Part shown: positions 16,019 to 24,782 of the stretch, piece after piece
Layout: every line of letters begins with the position of its first letter
Position numbering within the stretch: the stretch's first letter is position 1
Assembly (NCBI RefSeq): GCF_001641125.1
Contig: NZ_LWLP01000001.1
Coordinates: 256,156 to 320,155, forward strand
Direction: 5' to 3'
From: Arthrobacter sp. OY3WO11
GTDB taxonomy: Bacteria; Actinomycetota; Actinomycetes; Actinomycetales; Micrococcaceae
Length of the DNA: 64,000 nucleotides
Notes under the pieces: model-generated
Databases searched by the model: none
Seen by the model: only the letters and a program-made list of their open reading frames with translations
Told to the model about the DNA's origin: nothing
Program-made: the position numbers and the translations under genes

Positions 16019-17685
16019 TGGACCGCCTCACAGGTGACGGAGGGGCTGGGGGACGGGGACGGACCCGCCGGGGCAGGAGCAGCATCCGGGGCCGGTGCAG
16101 CAACTGCGGAGTCCGTGGGCGCCGGGGCCGGGGTGGATGCTGCCGGGGACGGAGAAGGCGTAGGGCAATCCTGTTCGGGAGACGTGGTCCCGGTGAGCTC
16201 TAGGTTCTTCACGATGCGCTGGGCGTCGTACAAGTCGTTGGCAGGAACGGTCTGGCGGACCCGCTGCTGTGAAAAGGGCGGCAGGGAATCCATCCGGATC
16301 TCCGTGACGGTCTCCAGGCTGGACAGTCCGATGGGTCCAAGGCGTTGCGAAACTCCGTTGAAGATAGCCACCCGCGAATCGTGTTCGCCCACGTAATACC
16401 GGGTCTGCGTCCACGCATAGCCCAGCCAGAGACCCGCCGTCAGTGCCACCAGCACCGAAGCAGCGATGGCCCAAGTGACCCACCGGCGCGGCTTAAGCGG
16501 GACGAGGTTGTCCTCAGCGTCATTGGCGGGCTGTTCGGCCCTGTGGGTCAAGAGGGTCGCTGCCCGGCGCGCCACAGTGCGCCCCGCGATGGTGGGGATG
16601 GAGCCGGACTCTGCGGCCGCCGCGGCAGCACCCACAAGTTCGTGCGGCCGTGACGCCAGCTCCTCCCGGAGGACTTCCGCTGACAGGTGCTCGCCCAGGT
16701 GCGGATCGGTGGCGCCCGCCTGCGCGGACGGAGTGCCGTCGGCGTCCTGGGAGGAACCTTCCGCGTTCTTCGCTTCCTTGGAATCAGGGTCCGCGTCATC
16801 CCCGGCGGCGGTGTTCCTGTCCTCCGGCGGTGAGTTTTTCCGGGCTGCCGCGGCAGCGGCCAAGGCGGCACCCGTGGAAGGTATGACTTCGACGGCGGCT
16901 GTACTGACGTCGTCGGGCGTTTCTTCGACGATTTCCACCATGATCACCGTGACGTTGTCCGGGGAACCGGCTTCGAGGGTCAGGTCCACCAGGGTTTCCA
17001 CGCACTCGCGAAGGTTTTTGGTCTCCCGTACCGTCCGCTCAACGGCGTGGCCGGCAACGTAGTTGAGCCCGTCGGAGCAGAGCAGCCAGCGGTCGCCCGG
17101 CCGAACGTCCAGGGTGTCGAGATCAAGTTCGGGACTGGCATCGACATCGCCCAGGACCCGCATCAGGACGTTCTTGTGCGGGTGGGTCTCGGCTTCCTCC
17201 GGGCGGAGCCTGCCTTCGTCGATGAGCCGCTGGACGAACGTGTGGTCCACGCTCACCTGCTTGAACTCGCCGTCGCGCAGGCGGTAGGCCCGGGAATCGC
17301 CGATGTGAGCGAAGTGCAGCTTTCCCTCAGCCAGCAGGAGTGCCGTGACCGTGGTGCCCATTCCAGCGAGCTTGGGGTTCTGGTGCACCAGTTCGGACAG
17401 CAGGGAATTCGCGGTCTGGATTTCATCGGCAAGGACCGTGCCGGCATCACCGTGGTAGCCGCCGCGGTCCAGGTGGATCATGTCCAGGACTGTGGCGGCG
17501 GAGGCAACATCGCCGCCTGCATGGCCGCCCATTCCGTCCGCGACGACGGCGAGGTGCCGGCCCGCGTAGGCGGAATCGTCATTCTTGGAGCGGATGCGGC
17601 CGACGTCGGAGCGCGCGGCGAAGCGCATGATGAGGGGCCGCTGCGGGGGCTGGTGCCCGTTTGCGGGGGATTGCGTGGCGGCCAC
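16015..17685 (-). CDS. pstP: PP2C-family Ser/Thr protein phosphatase
   Basis: A 556-aa phosphatase that reverses PknA/PknB phosphorylation. The catalytic PP2C domain fills residues about 18-255, with RSKNDDSAY, VVADGMGGHAGGDVAS, GDSRAYRLRDG and CSDGL holding the metal-binding Asp residues. A long variable linker, unusually rich in Ala/Glu/Asp, leads to one transmembrane helix (about 405-428) and an external domain with a Pro/Ser/Ala-rich tail. It starts 2 bp after the fhaB stop and overlaps rodA by 4 bp. Confidence 0.95.
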   Translation of the reverse strand: MAATQSPANGHQPPQRPLIMRFAARSDVGRIRSKNDDSAYAGRHLAVVADGMGGHAGGDVASAATVLDMIHLDRGGYHGDAGTVLADEIQTANSLLSELVHQNPKLAGMGTTVTALLLAEGKLHFAHIGDSRAYRLRDGEFKQVSVDHTFVQRLIDEGRLRPEEAETHPHKNVLMRVLGDVDASPELDLDTLDVRPGDRWLLCSDGLNYVAGHAVERTVRETKNLRECVETLVDLTLEAGSPDNVTVIMVEIVEETPDDVSTAAVEVIPSTGAALAAAAAARKNSPPEDRNTAAGDDADPDSKEAKNAEGSSQDADGTPSAQAGATDPHLGEHLSAEVLREELASRPHELVGAAAAAAESGSIPTIAGRTVARRAATLLTHRAEQPANDAEDNLVPLKPRRWVTWAIAASVLVALTAGLWLGYAWTQTRYYVGEHDSRVAIFNGVSQRLGPIGLSSLETVTEIRMDSLPPFSQQRVRQTVPANDLYDAQRIVKNLELTGTTSPEQDCPTPSPSPAASTPAPAPTDSAVAAPAPDAAPAPAGPSPSPSPSVTCEAVQ

Positions 17686-17687
17686 GG

Positions 17688-18170
17688 CTATGGCCTCAAT
17701 TCGATGACCGTCTTGCCGATTCTCACGGGTACCCCTGGCTCAACCGGCAGGGCACGGGTGAGTTGCTGGTCCGCCAGGTACGTTCCGTTTGTTGATCCGA
17801 GATCCTCGATGAACCAGCGGCTGCCTTGGGGGAACAGCCGTGCGTGGCGGCCGGAGGCGTAGTCGTCCTCCAGGACCAGCGTTGCCTCCTGGGCCCGTCC
17901 CAGGAGGATGGGACTGGCGGCAAGCGGAAGGGTGGTTCCCTTGAGCGGTCCCTCGATGACAACCAGCTGGTGGGCCTGCTGCTTCACCGGCTGCGGAGCG
18001 GCTTCCGCCAGGCCCGGGTTCTTGCGGACCTGGCGTTGGGTTGGAGCGCCGGACGCTGCCTTGCGCCCCACCATGAGGTCCCTCCGCATCGCCGACACGA
18101 TGCTGAAAATCAGCACCCAGAGGAGCAGGAGGAAGCCAAAGCGCAGGGCCGTGATGGTCAGGTCGCTCAT
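17688..18170 (-). CDS. fhaB: FHA-domain protein FhaB
   Basis: A 160-aa protein: an N-terminal transmembrane helix (about 8-25), a short basic linker, and a C-terminal FHA domain (about 75-158) with RAQEATLVLEDDYASGRHARLF and DLGSTNGTYLADQQL, the phosphothreonine-binding loops. FhaB (FipA in mycobacteria) links phosphorylated partners to the division machinery. The start overlaps the fhaA stop by 4 bp. Confidence 0.93.
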   Translation of the reverse strand: MSDLTITALRFGFLLLLWVLIFSIVSAMRRDLMVGRKAASGAPTQRQVRKNPGLAEAAPQPVKQQAHQLVVIEGPLKGTTLPLAASPILLGRAQEATLVLEDDYASGRHARLFPQGSRWFIEDLGSTNGTYLADQQLTRALPVEPGVPVRIGKTVIELRP

Positions 18171-18910
18171 GCGCGGCCACCAGGGCCGGCAGGCAGAAGG
18201 CGGAAGATGATTTTTGTCCGTCCCATAGTGATGGTGGAGCCGTCAGTGAGCTCGGTGCTCCCTGACACCTTCTGCCCGTTGACGTAGCTGCCGTTGGTGG
18301 AACCCATGTCCACTGCGCTTGTCACTCCGTTGGCCGTGCGGATTTCCAGGTGGCGGCGCGAAACACCGGTGTCCTCGACATGGATGTCGGCATCGGAAGA
18401 CCTGCCCAGCACGATGGACGGCGCATTGAGGGAGTAGCGCTGCCCGTCGATGTCCAGGACGGGCTGGAGCCGGACCGGCTGGCGGCTGGGGGCTGCCGGC
18501 ACGTTGGAGCGTGCGGGGGCACCCGCCGGGGAACCCTGGGACTTCTCCGTGGAGGAGAGGATTTCGAAGTCGCCGGCGCGCAGCTCCGTGTCCCGGCGGA
18601 AGGAAATCCGCACCGAACCCTGAAGCGTGTAGCCCTGGCTGCGGACGTGGTTGATCACCACATCGCACAGTTCTTCGGCCAGCGGGGTGCCCCATTCCTG
18701 GGCCCTCTTGAAGTCGTCTTCACTGAGCTGGACGTCGAAGACGTTGGGCGCCAGTGTGCGGCCGGCCGACACCGTCAGGGCCTTGTGGTCCACCTCGCGG
18801 CGCAGCCTGCTGGCGATTTCCACAGGCTCAACCTGGGCGCGGGAGCCGGTGGAGAAGACGCCCCGGACAGCCTTTTCAATGCCGCGTTCAACTTTGTCCA
18901 GCAGACCCAT
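18167..18910 (-). CDS. fhaA: FhaA: DUF3662 plus FHA domain protein
   Basis: A 247-aa cytoplasmic protein. Residues 1-125 are the DUF3662 (FhaA N-terminal) domain beginning MGLLDKVERGIEKAV; residues about 160-245 form an FHA domain with LGRSSDADIHVEDTGVSRRH and DMGSTNGSYVNGQ. In mycobacteria FhaA binds the phosphorylated pseudokinase domain of MviN and regulates peptidoglycan synthesis. The ATG at 18910 is chosen because GGAGAAG precedes it; a longer frame from 18979 has no such site. The linker between the domains is short compared with mycobacterial FhaA. First gene of the leftward operon. Confidence 0.94.
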   Translation of the reverse strand: MGLLDKVERGIEKAVRGVFSTGSRAQVEPVEIASRLRREVDHKALTVSAGRTLAPNVFDVQLSEDDFKRAQEWGTPLAEELCDVVINHVRSQGYTLQGSVRISFRRDTELRAGDFEILSSTEKSQGSPAGAPARSNVPAAPSRQPVRLQPVLDIDGQRYSLNAPSIVLGRSSDADIHVEDTGVSRRHLEIRTANGVTSAVDMGSTNGSYVNGQKVSGSTELTDGSTITMGRTKIIFRLLPAGPGGRA

Positions 18911-19285
18911 GATTCTTCTCCTTTCCCCCCGGCTGCGGGGCAGTTTGCGTTCCGGAACTTCACCCGCCGTGCAGTTCACAACTCAGGAGCGTGCGCGCGT
19001 GCGGCAGCCGCTCCTACATCCGATACTACTGGGCAGGCATGTGAATGACCTTAATCAACAACGGCCCGCCGCCTGCAAAAGTTCACTCTAATGCCGCAGC
19101 CGGGCCCGATCCGGCGCCGGTTCCGCCCCTGGACGGGGGCCCGAATTTACGGGCTTCGCCGGGGCCGGGCAGCCGCCTGGAAGCTCAATTGGTAATTTCC
19201 GTCCACTGTCCGTTATGCTTGATCTCGCTGCTTTTGCAAGGTTGCGGATCCGGGAAACCGGCCGTGGCTGGGTGAAAGAAGTTGC
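18911..19285. other. Non-coding stretch between fhaA and tRNA-Leu
   Basis: This 375-bp gap must hold the leftward promoter of the fha-pknB operon and the rightward promoter of tRNA-Leu. A possible leftward -10 is TAGTAT (minus strand, near 19023-19028), without a convincing -35. For tRNA-Leu, TTGGTA (19189-19194) and TATGCT (19214-19219) are 19 bp apart. No coding sequence is supported. Confidence 0.4.
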
Positions 19286-19368
19286 GCGCGAGTGGCGGAA
19301 CGGCAGACGCGCTGGCTTCAGGTGCCAGTATCCGAAAGGGTGTGGGGGTTCAAATCCCCCCTCGCGCA
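19286..19368 (+). tRNA. tRNA-Leu (CAG)
   Basis: An 83-nt class II tRNA. The acceptor stem GCGCGAG (19286-19292) pairs with CTCGCGC (19361-19367), discriminator A19368. The anticodon arm CTGGC-TTCAGGT-GCCAG gives CAG. A long variable arm (around ATCCGAAAGGGTGT) and T-arm GGGGGTTCAAATCCCCC are present. CCA is not encoded. It marks the end of the conserved core, as leuT does in M. tuberculosis. Confidence 0.96.
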
Positions 19369-19376
19369 CGCAAACA

Positions 19377-19410
19377 AGAAGAGCCCCGGTCTTAGGACCG
19401 GGGCTCTTCT
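19377..19410 (+). terminator. Terminator of tRNA-Leu
   Basis: A perfect 15-bp stem, AGAAGAGCCCCGGTC (19377-19391) with GACCGGGGCTCTTCT (19396-19410), loop TTAG. Confidence 0.85.
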
Positions 19411-19450
19411 GCGTTCGGCGACCTGCGTAGAGCCGATTTCACCGCTGACT

Positions 19451-19486
19451 GGACTTTTCACCCCGGGGTTCCCGGGTGTTAAGTCC
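19451..19486 (-). terminator. Possible terminator of the GntR/dehydratase operon
   Basis: GGACTT (19451-19456) and AAGTCC (19481-19486) enclose CACCC/GGGTG around a GC-rich loop. It lies 77 bp beyond the GntR stop. The match is imperfect. Confidence 0.4.
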
Positions 19487-19562
19487 AAACCCGGGTGCCT
19501 CAAAGTCTGGTCCGACGACGGGCGCCGGGTTGGTGCCACGGGGCGGCGATATTCCCCGACCG

Positions 19563-20261
19563 TCAGGGACGCGCCGAAGCCTTGAACCGGCGTCGTGAAT
19601 TCGCCAGGTGGCTGCGCATGGCAGCCGCGGCAGCGGCCTCATCCCCGTCCGCGATGGCCTCCGCGATGGACCGGTGTTCCTGCACCACCTGGTCAAAGTG
19701 GTCCCGGGCATAGTGTTCGACGCCGGTCATCAGCCGGGTGCGCGGCATCGCGATCATCGTCTGGCCCAGCGCCGCGAGGCAGTCGGAGTAATAGGGGTTG
19801 CCGGAAGCGGCGGCTACTGCCCGGTGGAACTCAAAGTCCGACTTCATGGCGTGTGCCGGGTGCCCCGCGCTGGCGGCGAACTCCGCCAGCGTTGCGGTGA
19901 CGGCCCGCAGTTGCCGCTCCGTATGGTTGCGCGCTGCCAGCGCCGCGGCCTCGGCTTCCACCCCCATCCGGAACTCCAGCAGGTGCAGGCGGTCCTCCAT
20001 GGTGGCCACCGGACGCGCCCCCGGAGCGGGGGAGGGTCCGTCCGACGGCGGGATGAGGGCAAAGCTTCCACGCCCCCGTTCGGTTTCCACAAGTCCCTCG
20101 GCCTGCAGCCGGGTCAGCGCGGCACGCACTACCGTACGGCTGACGCCAAAGTCGCTGATCAGGGTGTTTTCGCTGGGGAGCTTCTCGCCCGGCTGGATAA
20201 CGCCGTCGACGATGCGGGTGCGAAGGTCAGCGGCGAGGTCCGCGGTGAGGTTCCGGCTCAT
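19563..20261 (-). CDS. GntR family regulator, FadR/FCD subfamily
   Basis: A 232-aa repressor. A winged helix-turn-helix (about 5-75) contains QPGEKLPSENTLISDFGVSR and the wing GLVETERGRGSF; an FCD ligand-binding domain (about 90-225) has the metal-site-type residues in SDFEFHRAVAAASGNPYY. This family senses carboxylates such as sugar acids. It follows the dehydratase gene by 10 bp in the same direction. The 31-bp palindrome at 21452-21482 contains TTGTAATACAA, which fits the FadR-subfamily pattern TnGTnnnACnA, so this protein is the likely binder. Confidence 0.9.
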   Translation of the reverse strand: MSRNLTADLAADLRTRIVDGVIQPGEKLPSENTLISDFGVSRTVVRAALTRLQAEGLVETERGRGSFALIPPSDGPSPAPGARPVATMEDRLHLLEFRMGVEAEAAALAARNHTERQLRAVTATLAEFAASAGHPAHAMKSDFEFHRAVAAASGNPYYSDCLAALGQTMIAMPRTRLMTGVEHYARDHFDQVVQEHRSIAEAIADGDEAAAAAAMRSHLANSRRRFKASARP

Positions 20262-20271
20262 GGCAACTAGG

Positions 20272-21399
20272 TTACGCGCCGAACTCCACTGAATCGGTGG
20301 TCCAGGCGCGCGCCTGGTCGCTCAGCGTGATGCCCAGGCCGGGGCGGTCCGGGACGATCATCCGGCCGTTCTTGGTTTCGAGGCGTTCGTTGAACAGCGG
20401 ATCGAGCCAGTCGAAGTGCTCCACCCACGGCTCGCGCGGGTAGGCGGCGGCCAGGTGCAGGTGGATTTCCATGGCGAAGTGCGGGGCCAGGCCCAGGCCG
20501 CGCTCATCCGCCAGGGCGGCGAGGCGCAGGAACTGCGTAATGCCGCCCACCCGCGGCGCATCCGGCTGGATGATGTCGCAGCTGTTTGCGCTGATGAGGC
20601 CTTTGTGTTCGGCCACGGAGGCGAGCATTTCTCCGGTGGCGATGGGAGTGTCCAGGACCTGCGCCAGGTGCGCGTGGCCCTCGAAGTCGTAGGCGTCCAG
20701 GGGCTCTTCGATCCAGATGAGGTTGAACTCCTCGAGCTGGCGGCCCATCCGCAGGGCAGTTGCCCGGTCCCACTGCTGGTTGGCGTCCACCATCAGCGGA
20801 ACGTCCCAGCCAATGTGCTCGCGGATCCCGGCGACGCGGCGGAGATCCTCCTTGCTGTCCGGAAGGCCGACCTTGATCTTGATGCCGCCGATGCCTTCCC
20901 CGAGCGACTGCGTGGCACGGGCCTTTACTTCCGCGAGGCTGGCGTTGAGGAAGCCGCCCGAGGTGTTGTAGGTCTGCACGGAGTCGCGGTAAGAGCCCAG
21001 GAACTTGGCCAGGGGCAGGCCGGCCCGCTTGGCTTTGAGGTCGTAGAGGGCAATGTCGATCGCCGCCAGGGCCTGCGTGGCCACCCCCGAGCGGCCCACG
21101 GACGCTCCGGCCCACAGCAGTTTGGTATAGATCTTCGCAATGTCGTTGGGGTCCTCGCCGATGATGCCGCCGGCGACCTCCTTGGCGTGTGCGTACTGCG
21201 CCGGACCGCCAGCGCGCTTGGAGTAGCTGAAGCCGATGCCGGTATGCCCCAGCTCCGTGGTGATCTCGGCGAAGAGAAAGATGACCTCGGTCATGGGCTT
21301 CTGCCGGCCCGTGAAGACCTTCGCGTCGCTGATGGGAACAACGAGGGGCAGGTGGGCGGTGGACAGCTTGACGTGCCGGATCAGATCGACGGTACTCAC
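20272..21399 (-). CDS. Enolase-superfamily sugar-acid dehydratase, L-talarate/galactarate type
   Basis: A 375-aa mandelate racemase/enolase-family enzyme. The acid-sugar dehydratase layout is visible: KxK base GGIKIKVG (Lys about 195-197), metal ligands in MVDANQQW, WIEEPLDAYD and ATGEML, and a C-terminal His in GLGLAPHFAMEIHLHLA (about 325). The text around DAPRVGGITQFLRL and PWVEHFDWLDPLFNE resembles Salmonella L-talarate/galactarate dehydratase as I remember it. It would dehydrate a C6 aldarate to a keto-deoxy acid. The GTG start follows AAGGAG. It is the first gene after the palindromic operator and is followed by its probable regulator. Confidence 0.82.
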   Translation of the reverse strand: MSTVDLIRHVKLSTAHLPLVVPISDAKVFTGRQKPMTEVIFLFAEITTELGHTGIGFSYSKRAGGPAQYAHAKEVAGGIIGEDPNDIAKIYTKLLWAGASVGRSGVATQALAAIDIALYDLKAKRAGLPLAKFLGSYRDSVQTYNTSGGFLNASLAEVKARATQSLGEGIGGIKIKVGLPDSKEDLRRVAGIREHIGWDVPLMVDANQQWDRATALRMGRQLEEFNLIWIEEPLDAYDFEGHAHLAQVLDTPIATGEMLASVAEHKGLISANSCDIIQPDAPRVGGITQFLRLAALADERGLGLAPHFAMEIHLHLAAAYPREPWVEHFDWLDPLFNERLETKNGRMIVPDRPGLGITLSDQARAWTTDSVEFGA

Positions 21400-21451
21400 G
21401 GGTTCTCCTTCAGGCGGGACCGGGCTCCTTCGCCCGCCCTCTTAGGATATA

Positions 21452-21482
21452 AGTAGAGTACTTGTAATACAAGTACTCTACT
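21452..21482. promoter_or_regulatory. Perfect 31-bp palindromic operator (GntR type)
   Basis: Arms AGTAGAGTACTTGTA (21452-21466) and TACAAGTACTCTACT (21468-21482) are exact inverse complements around A21467. It sits 53 bp before the dehydratase start and 71 bp before the divergent oxidoreductase. On the minus strand TATATC follows directly and could be the -10 box, so a bound repressor would block it. Confidence 0.8.
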
Positions 21483-21552
21483 GCTTCGTGTGATAGGCCA
21501 CTCCCGGTACAGGGCAGGAATAGCGGCGGGCCGGGACGCTGTTGACGCAGGA

Positions 21553-22482
21553 ATGAAGGCGATTACTTACAGCGAATATGGCAGCCCTGACGTTCTTGAG
21601 CTCACCGAGCAACCCACGCCGAAAGTTGGGCCTGGAATGGTCCTGGTCAAGGTGAAGGCGGCGTCGGTCAACCCGGTCGACTGGAAAATCATGGCAGGCT
21701 ACCTGGATGCGGCGATGGACCTGCAGTTCCCGGCGATCCCGGGGTGGGATGTGGCCGGCGTGGTGGAATCCGTGGGAATTGATTCCCGGCAGTTCAAGCC
21801 CGGAGACGAAGTGATCTCCTATGGACGCAAAGACTATGTCCACGGCGGCAGCTTTGCTGAATACATTGCCCTCCCGGAGAGGCTCCTGGCCCGGAAGCCG
21901 GCATCCCTTGAATGGAGCGAGTCGGCAGGGCTTCCCCTGGCGGGCTTGACCGCCTACCAGGTCCTGAACCGCCTGGGCCTCACGTCCGGCGAGACCGTCC
22001 TGATCCACGGCGGAGCCGGCGGCGTGGGATCGTTGGGCGTCCAGATTGCCGTGGCCATGGGCGCCGACGTCATTGCGACGGCGTCGGAAAAGAACCACGA
22101 TTTCCTCCGCTCCCTGGGCGCGCATCCCATCACCTATGGTGAGGGCCTTGCCGGCCGGGTCAGGTCGCTCCGTCCGGGCGGGGTGGAGGTGGTTGCCGAT
22201 TTTGTCGGGGGGAACCTTGAGGCAACCCTGGCGGTCCTTGCAGAAGGCGGCAGGCATGCCTCCATCGCCGACAGTGACGTTGAGGAACATGGCGGCACCT
22301 GGATGTGGGTAAGCCCTGTGGGCGCGCAGCTGCAGGAGCTTGCCGACATGGTGGACGACAGGAAGATGCGGGTGGAGGTTGCCAAGGTGTTCCCCTTGGC
22401 CCACGCGGCGGAGGCATTCCGGCTCAACATGGAGGGGCATACCCGCGGCAAGATTGTTGTGGCAGTGGGCCAGTCCGCCTGA
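21553..22482 (+). CDS. NADP-dependent zinc-free alcohol dehydrogenase/quinone oxidoreductase (MDR family)
   Basis: A 309-aa medium-chain reductase. The N-terminal GroES-like domain begins MKAITYSEYGSPDVLEL; the cofactor domain has GETVLIHGGAGGVGSLGVQIA (about 143-163), a glycine motif for NAD(P)H. The zinc-ligand cysteines are absent, as in quinone or enoyl reductases. The start at 21553 is favoured because the family begins here; an upstream in-frame ATG at 21490 adds atypical residues. It is divergent from the dehydratase across the palindrome, so it may share control. Substrate unknown. Confidence 0.88.
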   Translation: MKAITYSEYGSPDVLELTEQPTPKVGPGMVLVKVKAASVNPVDWKIMAGYLDAAMDLQFPAIPGWDVAGVVESVGIDSRQFKPGDEVISYGRKDYVHGGSFAEYIALPERLLARKPASLEWSESAGLPLAGLTAYQVLNRLGLTSGETVLIHGGAGGVGSLGVQIAVAMGADVIATASEKNHDFLRSLGAHPITYGEGLAGRVRSLRPGGVEVVADFVGGNLEATLAVLAEGGRHASIADSDVEEHGGTWMWVSPVGAQLQELADMVDDRKMRVEVAKVFPLAHAAEAFRLNMEGHTRGKIVVAVGQSA

Positions 22483-22497
22483 TGCCCGGGGTGGACG

Positions 22498-23238
22498 CTA
22501 CTTCCTGATTGCCCCGAATCCCGCAATCAGGGCCTCGAGTCCCCGGTGGAACGCGGTGTCGGCCGGGCGGCCCCGTTCCTGCCCGGCCGGTGCGTCCTGG
22601 CGCGACGCCGAACTCCGTACGGCAGCCGTGAAGTAAGGGGTGGACTCCGCCATGGATCCGGATTCGAAGATGTCCTCCGGTGCCGTGACGTCGTAAGCGG
22701 AGCCAAAGATGAAGGACTCCAGCGCCACGACGGCGGGAATTATGTGCTCCTGCGGGAACCCGGCGTCGGCGAAGCCCTTGCTTACGGTCTCATACATGGC
22801 CAGGGTCTGGGGCGCATCGGTGACGGGCAGGACGGCGATCACGGGAATCAGTGGGGTGTGGGCGGCAAAGACGTCCCGGTAGCTCCAGGCCCAGGTGCGG
22901 ACCGCGTCCTCCCAGGCTCCGGAGCCGAATCCTGAGACGTCCACCAGGGACATCAGGTGGTCCTCCACCAGAAGCAGGACGTCCTGCTTGGATGCCACGT
23001 GGTTGTAGAGGGCAGACGGCGCCACGTCCAATTCCTTGGCCAGCGCGGCCATGGTGAGACCGTCATACCCCTTGCGGTTGATCAACTCCAGTGCCGCCGC
23101 GGTAATACCAGCCTTGTCCAGGACGGCGGCTGCCGGCCTGCCGGCCTTTCGCCTCTGGGTTCCGGCACTCCCCGAGGGGCGCCCCTGAGTGGCTGATACT
23201 GCCGGCATGCCTGCCCTTTCGTTGGTGGTCTCCAGCAT
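22498..23238 (-). CDS. TetR/AcrR family regulator
   Basis: A 246-aa regulator. After a basic, Gly-rich N-terminus of about 35 residues comes the TetR helix-turn-helix (LTMAALAKELDVAPSALYNH, about 60-79) and an all-helical ligand domain. It resembles the second TetR protein at 39342-39965 in both halves (SALYNHV/SLYNHID; TVSKGFADAG and related text), so the two look like paralogues. It is divergent from the putrescine-oxidase-like gene, and the palindrome at 23288-23308 lies between them. ATG at 23238 or 23208 may be the start. Confidence 0.88.
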   Translation of the reverse strand: MLETTNERAGMPAVSATQGRPSGSAGTQRRKAGRPAAAVLDKAGITAAALELINRKGYDGLTMAALAKELDVAPSALYNHVASKQDVLLLVEDHLMSLVDVSGFGSGAWEDAVRTWAWSYRDVFAAHTPLIPVIAVLPVTDAPQTLAMYETVSKGFADAGFPQEHIIPAVVALESFIFGSAYDVTAPEDIFESGSMAESTPYFTAAVRSSASRQDAPAGQERGRPADTAFHRGLEALIAGFGAIRK

Positions 23239-23287
23239 TATTCCACCGGGCCCTTCCCGTCCATGCCAGGACCGGCTATAGTTCTAA

Positions 23288-23308
23288 TAAATGAATGCCG
23301 TTCATTTA
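23288..23308. promoter_or_regulatory. TetR-type operator before the amine oxidase gene
   Basis: TAAATGAA (23288-23295) and TTCATTTA (23301-23308) are exact inverse repeats around TGCCG. A -10-like TATAGT lies just upstream (23277-23282). Nearly the same palindrome occurs at 39276-39294. Confidence 0.75.
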
Positions 23309-23347
23309 GTGGTTCCCGTCACCAGACAGGACCAAAGAAAGGACATC

Positions 23348-24736
23348 ATGCTGAACCTTAACCGCGACGTCGTGGTAGTTGGAGCCGGGCCGTCCGGACT
23401 CACCGCAGCCCGGGAACTCAAGAAGGCAGGCCTGTCCGTCGCCGTGCTCGAGGCCCGGGACCGCGTGGGCGGCCGCACCTGGACCGGCACGGTTGACGGC
23501 GCAATGCTGGAGATCGGCGGCCAGTGGGTCTCGCCGGACCAGACTGTGCTCCTGGAGCTCCTGGACGAGCTTGGCCTTCAGACCTACCCCCGGTACCGCG
23601 AGGGCGAGTCGATGTACATCGGCGCCGACGGAGTGCCCGTGCGCTATACCGGCGATTCGTTCCCCGTGGACCGGGACACGCAGGCCGAGATGGACAAACT
23701 GACCGCACTGCTGGACGGGCTTGCGGCGGAAATAGGTGCCACCGAGCCATGGGCACACCCGAAAGCGCGCGAGCTGGACACTACCTCCTTCCACCACTGG
23801 CTCCGGCAGCACTCGTCCAACGAGGAAGCGTGCAACAACATCGGCCTCTTCATCGCCGGCGGCATGCTCACCAAACCGGCACACGCCTTCTCCGCCCTGC
23901 AGGCCGTGCTGATGGCGGCGTCGGCGGGGTCCTTTAGCCACCTCACGGATGAGGACTTCATCCTGGACCGGCGCGTGGTGGGCGGAATGCAGCAGGTCTC
24001 CCTGCTGCTCGCGCAGGAGCTGGGGGACGACGTCGTCCTTAATTCCCCGGTGCGCACCATCAACTGGGAGCCGGACACCGAAGGGCACCGCGTCACCGTG
24101 GTCTCTGACGGGGCAACCGTCAACGCGCGGTACGTGATTATGGCCGTGCCGCCCAACCTGTACTCGCGCGTCTCCTTTAATCCGCCACTGCCGCGCCGCC
24201 AGCACCAGATGCACCAGCACCAGTCGCTGGGCCTGGTCATCAAGGTCCACGCCGTCTACAGCCGCCCGTTCTGGCGGAACTCCGGCCTGTCCGGCACTTG
24301 CTTCGGCGCCGGATCCCTGGTCCAGGAGGTGTACGACAACACCAACTTCGGCGACGCCAGGGGCACCCTGGTGGGATTTGTCTCGGATGAAAAGGCCGAC
24401 GCCGTCTTCGAGCTGGGTGCCGAAGAGCGCAAGCGCGCCATCCTGGAGTCCATTGCCGGGTTCCTTGGCGCTGAGGCGCTGGAACCGGAGGTCTATTACG
24501 AATCGGACTGGGGCTCCGAGGAGTGGACCCGCGGCGCCTACGCCTCCAGTTACGACCTCGGCGGCCTGCACCGCTACGGCAAGGACCAGCATGCCCCGGT
24601 GGGGCCCATCTACTGGTCCTCCTCGGACCTCGCCGCGGAAGGCTACCAGCATGTTGACGGAGCCATCCGGATGGGCCGGCACACCGCGGCCCGGATCCTC
24701 GAAGTAGCCCGCGTGGCCGTCCCGGCCGGAGCCTGA
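23348..24736 (+). CDS. Flavin monoamine oxidase family protein, putrescine-oxidase-like
   Basis: A 462-aa FAD enzyme. The dinucleotide motif VVVVGAGPSGLTAARELKKAG (split here as VVVVGAGPSGL plus TAARELKKAG) is followed by LEARDRVGGRTWTG and GGQWVSPDQT. The C-terminal YQHVDGAIRMGRHTAARI binds FAD. Blocks such as FHHWLRQHS, GGMLTKPAHAFSALQAVL and YASSYDLGGLHRYG resemble actinobacterial putrescine oxidase as remembered; that enzyme converts putrescine to 4-aminobutanal, ammonia and peroxide. The ATG at 23348 follows AAAGGA; the earlier ATG at 23291 lies inside the operator. A tyramine or other amine oxidase is the alternative. Confidence 0.85.
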   Translation: MLNLNRDVVVVGAGPSGLTAARELKKAGLSVAVLEARDRVGGRTWTGTVDGAMLEIGGQWVSPDQTVLLELLDELGLQTYPRYREGESMYIGADGVPVRYTGDSFPVDRDTQAEMDKLTALLDGLAAEIGATEPWAHPKARELDTTSFHHWLRQHSSNEEACNNIGLFIAGGMLTKPAHAFSALQAVLMAASAGSFSHLTDEDFILDRRVVGGMQQVSLLLAQELGDDVVLNSPVRTINWEPDTEGHRVTVVSDGATVNARYVIMAVPPNLYSRVSFNPPLPRRQHQMHQHQSLGLVIKVHAVYSRPFWRNSGLSGTCFGAGSLVQEVYDNTNFGDARGTLVGFVSDEKADAVFELGAEERKRAILESIAGFLGAEALEPEVYYESDWGSEEWTRGAYASSYDLGGLHRYGKDQHAPVGPIYWSSSDLAAEGYQHVDGAIRMGRHTAARILEVARVAVPAGA

Positions 24737-24782
24737 CCCCCGGTTTCAGCGCAGGGCGGACAGGCCCTTCCGGGCTGGAAAA

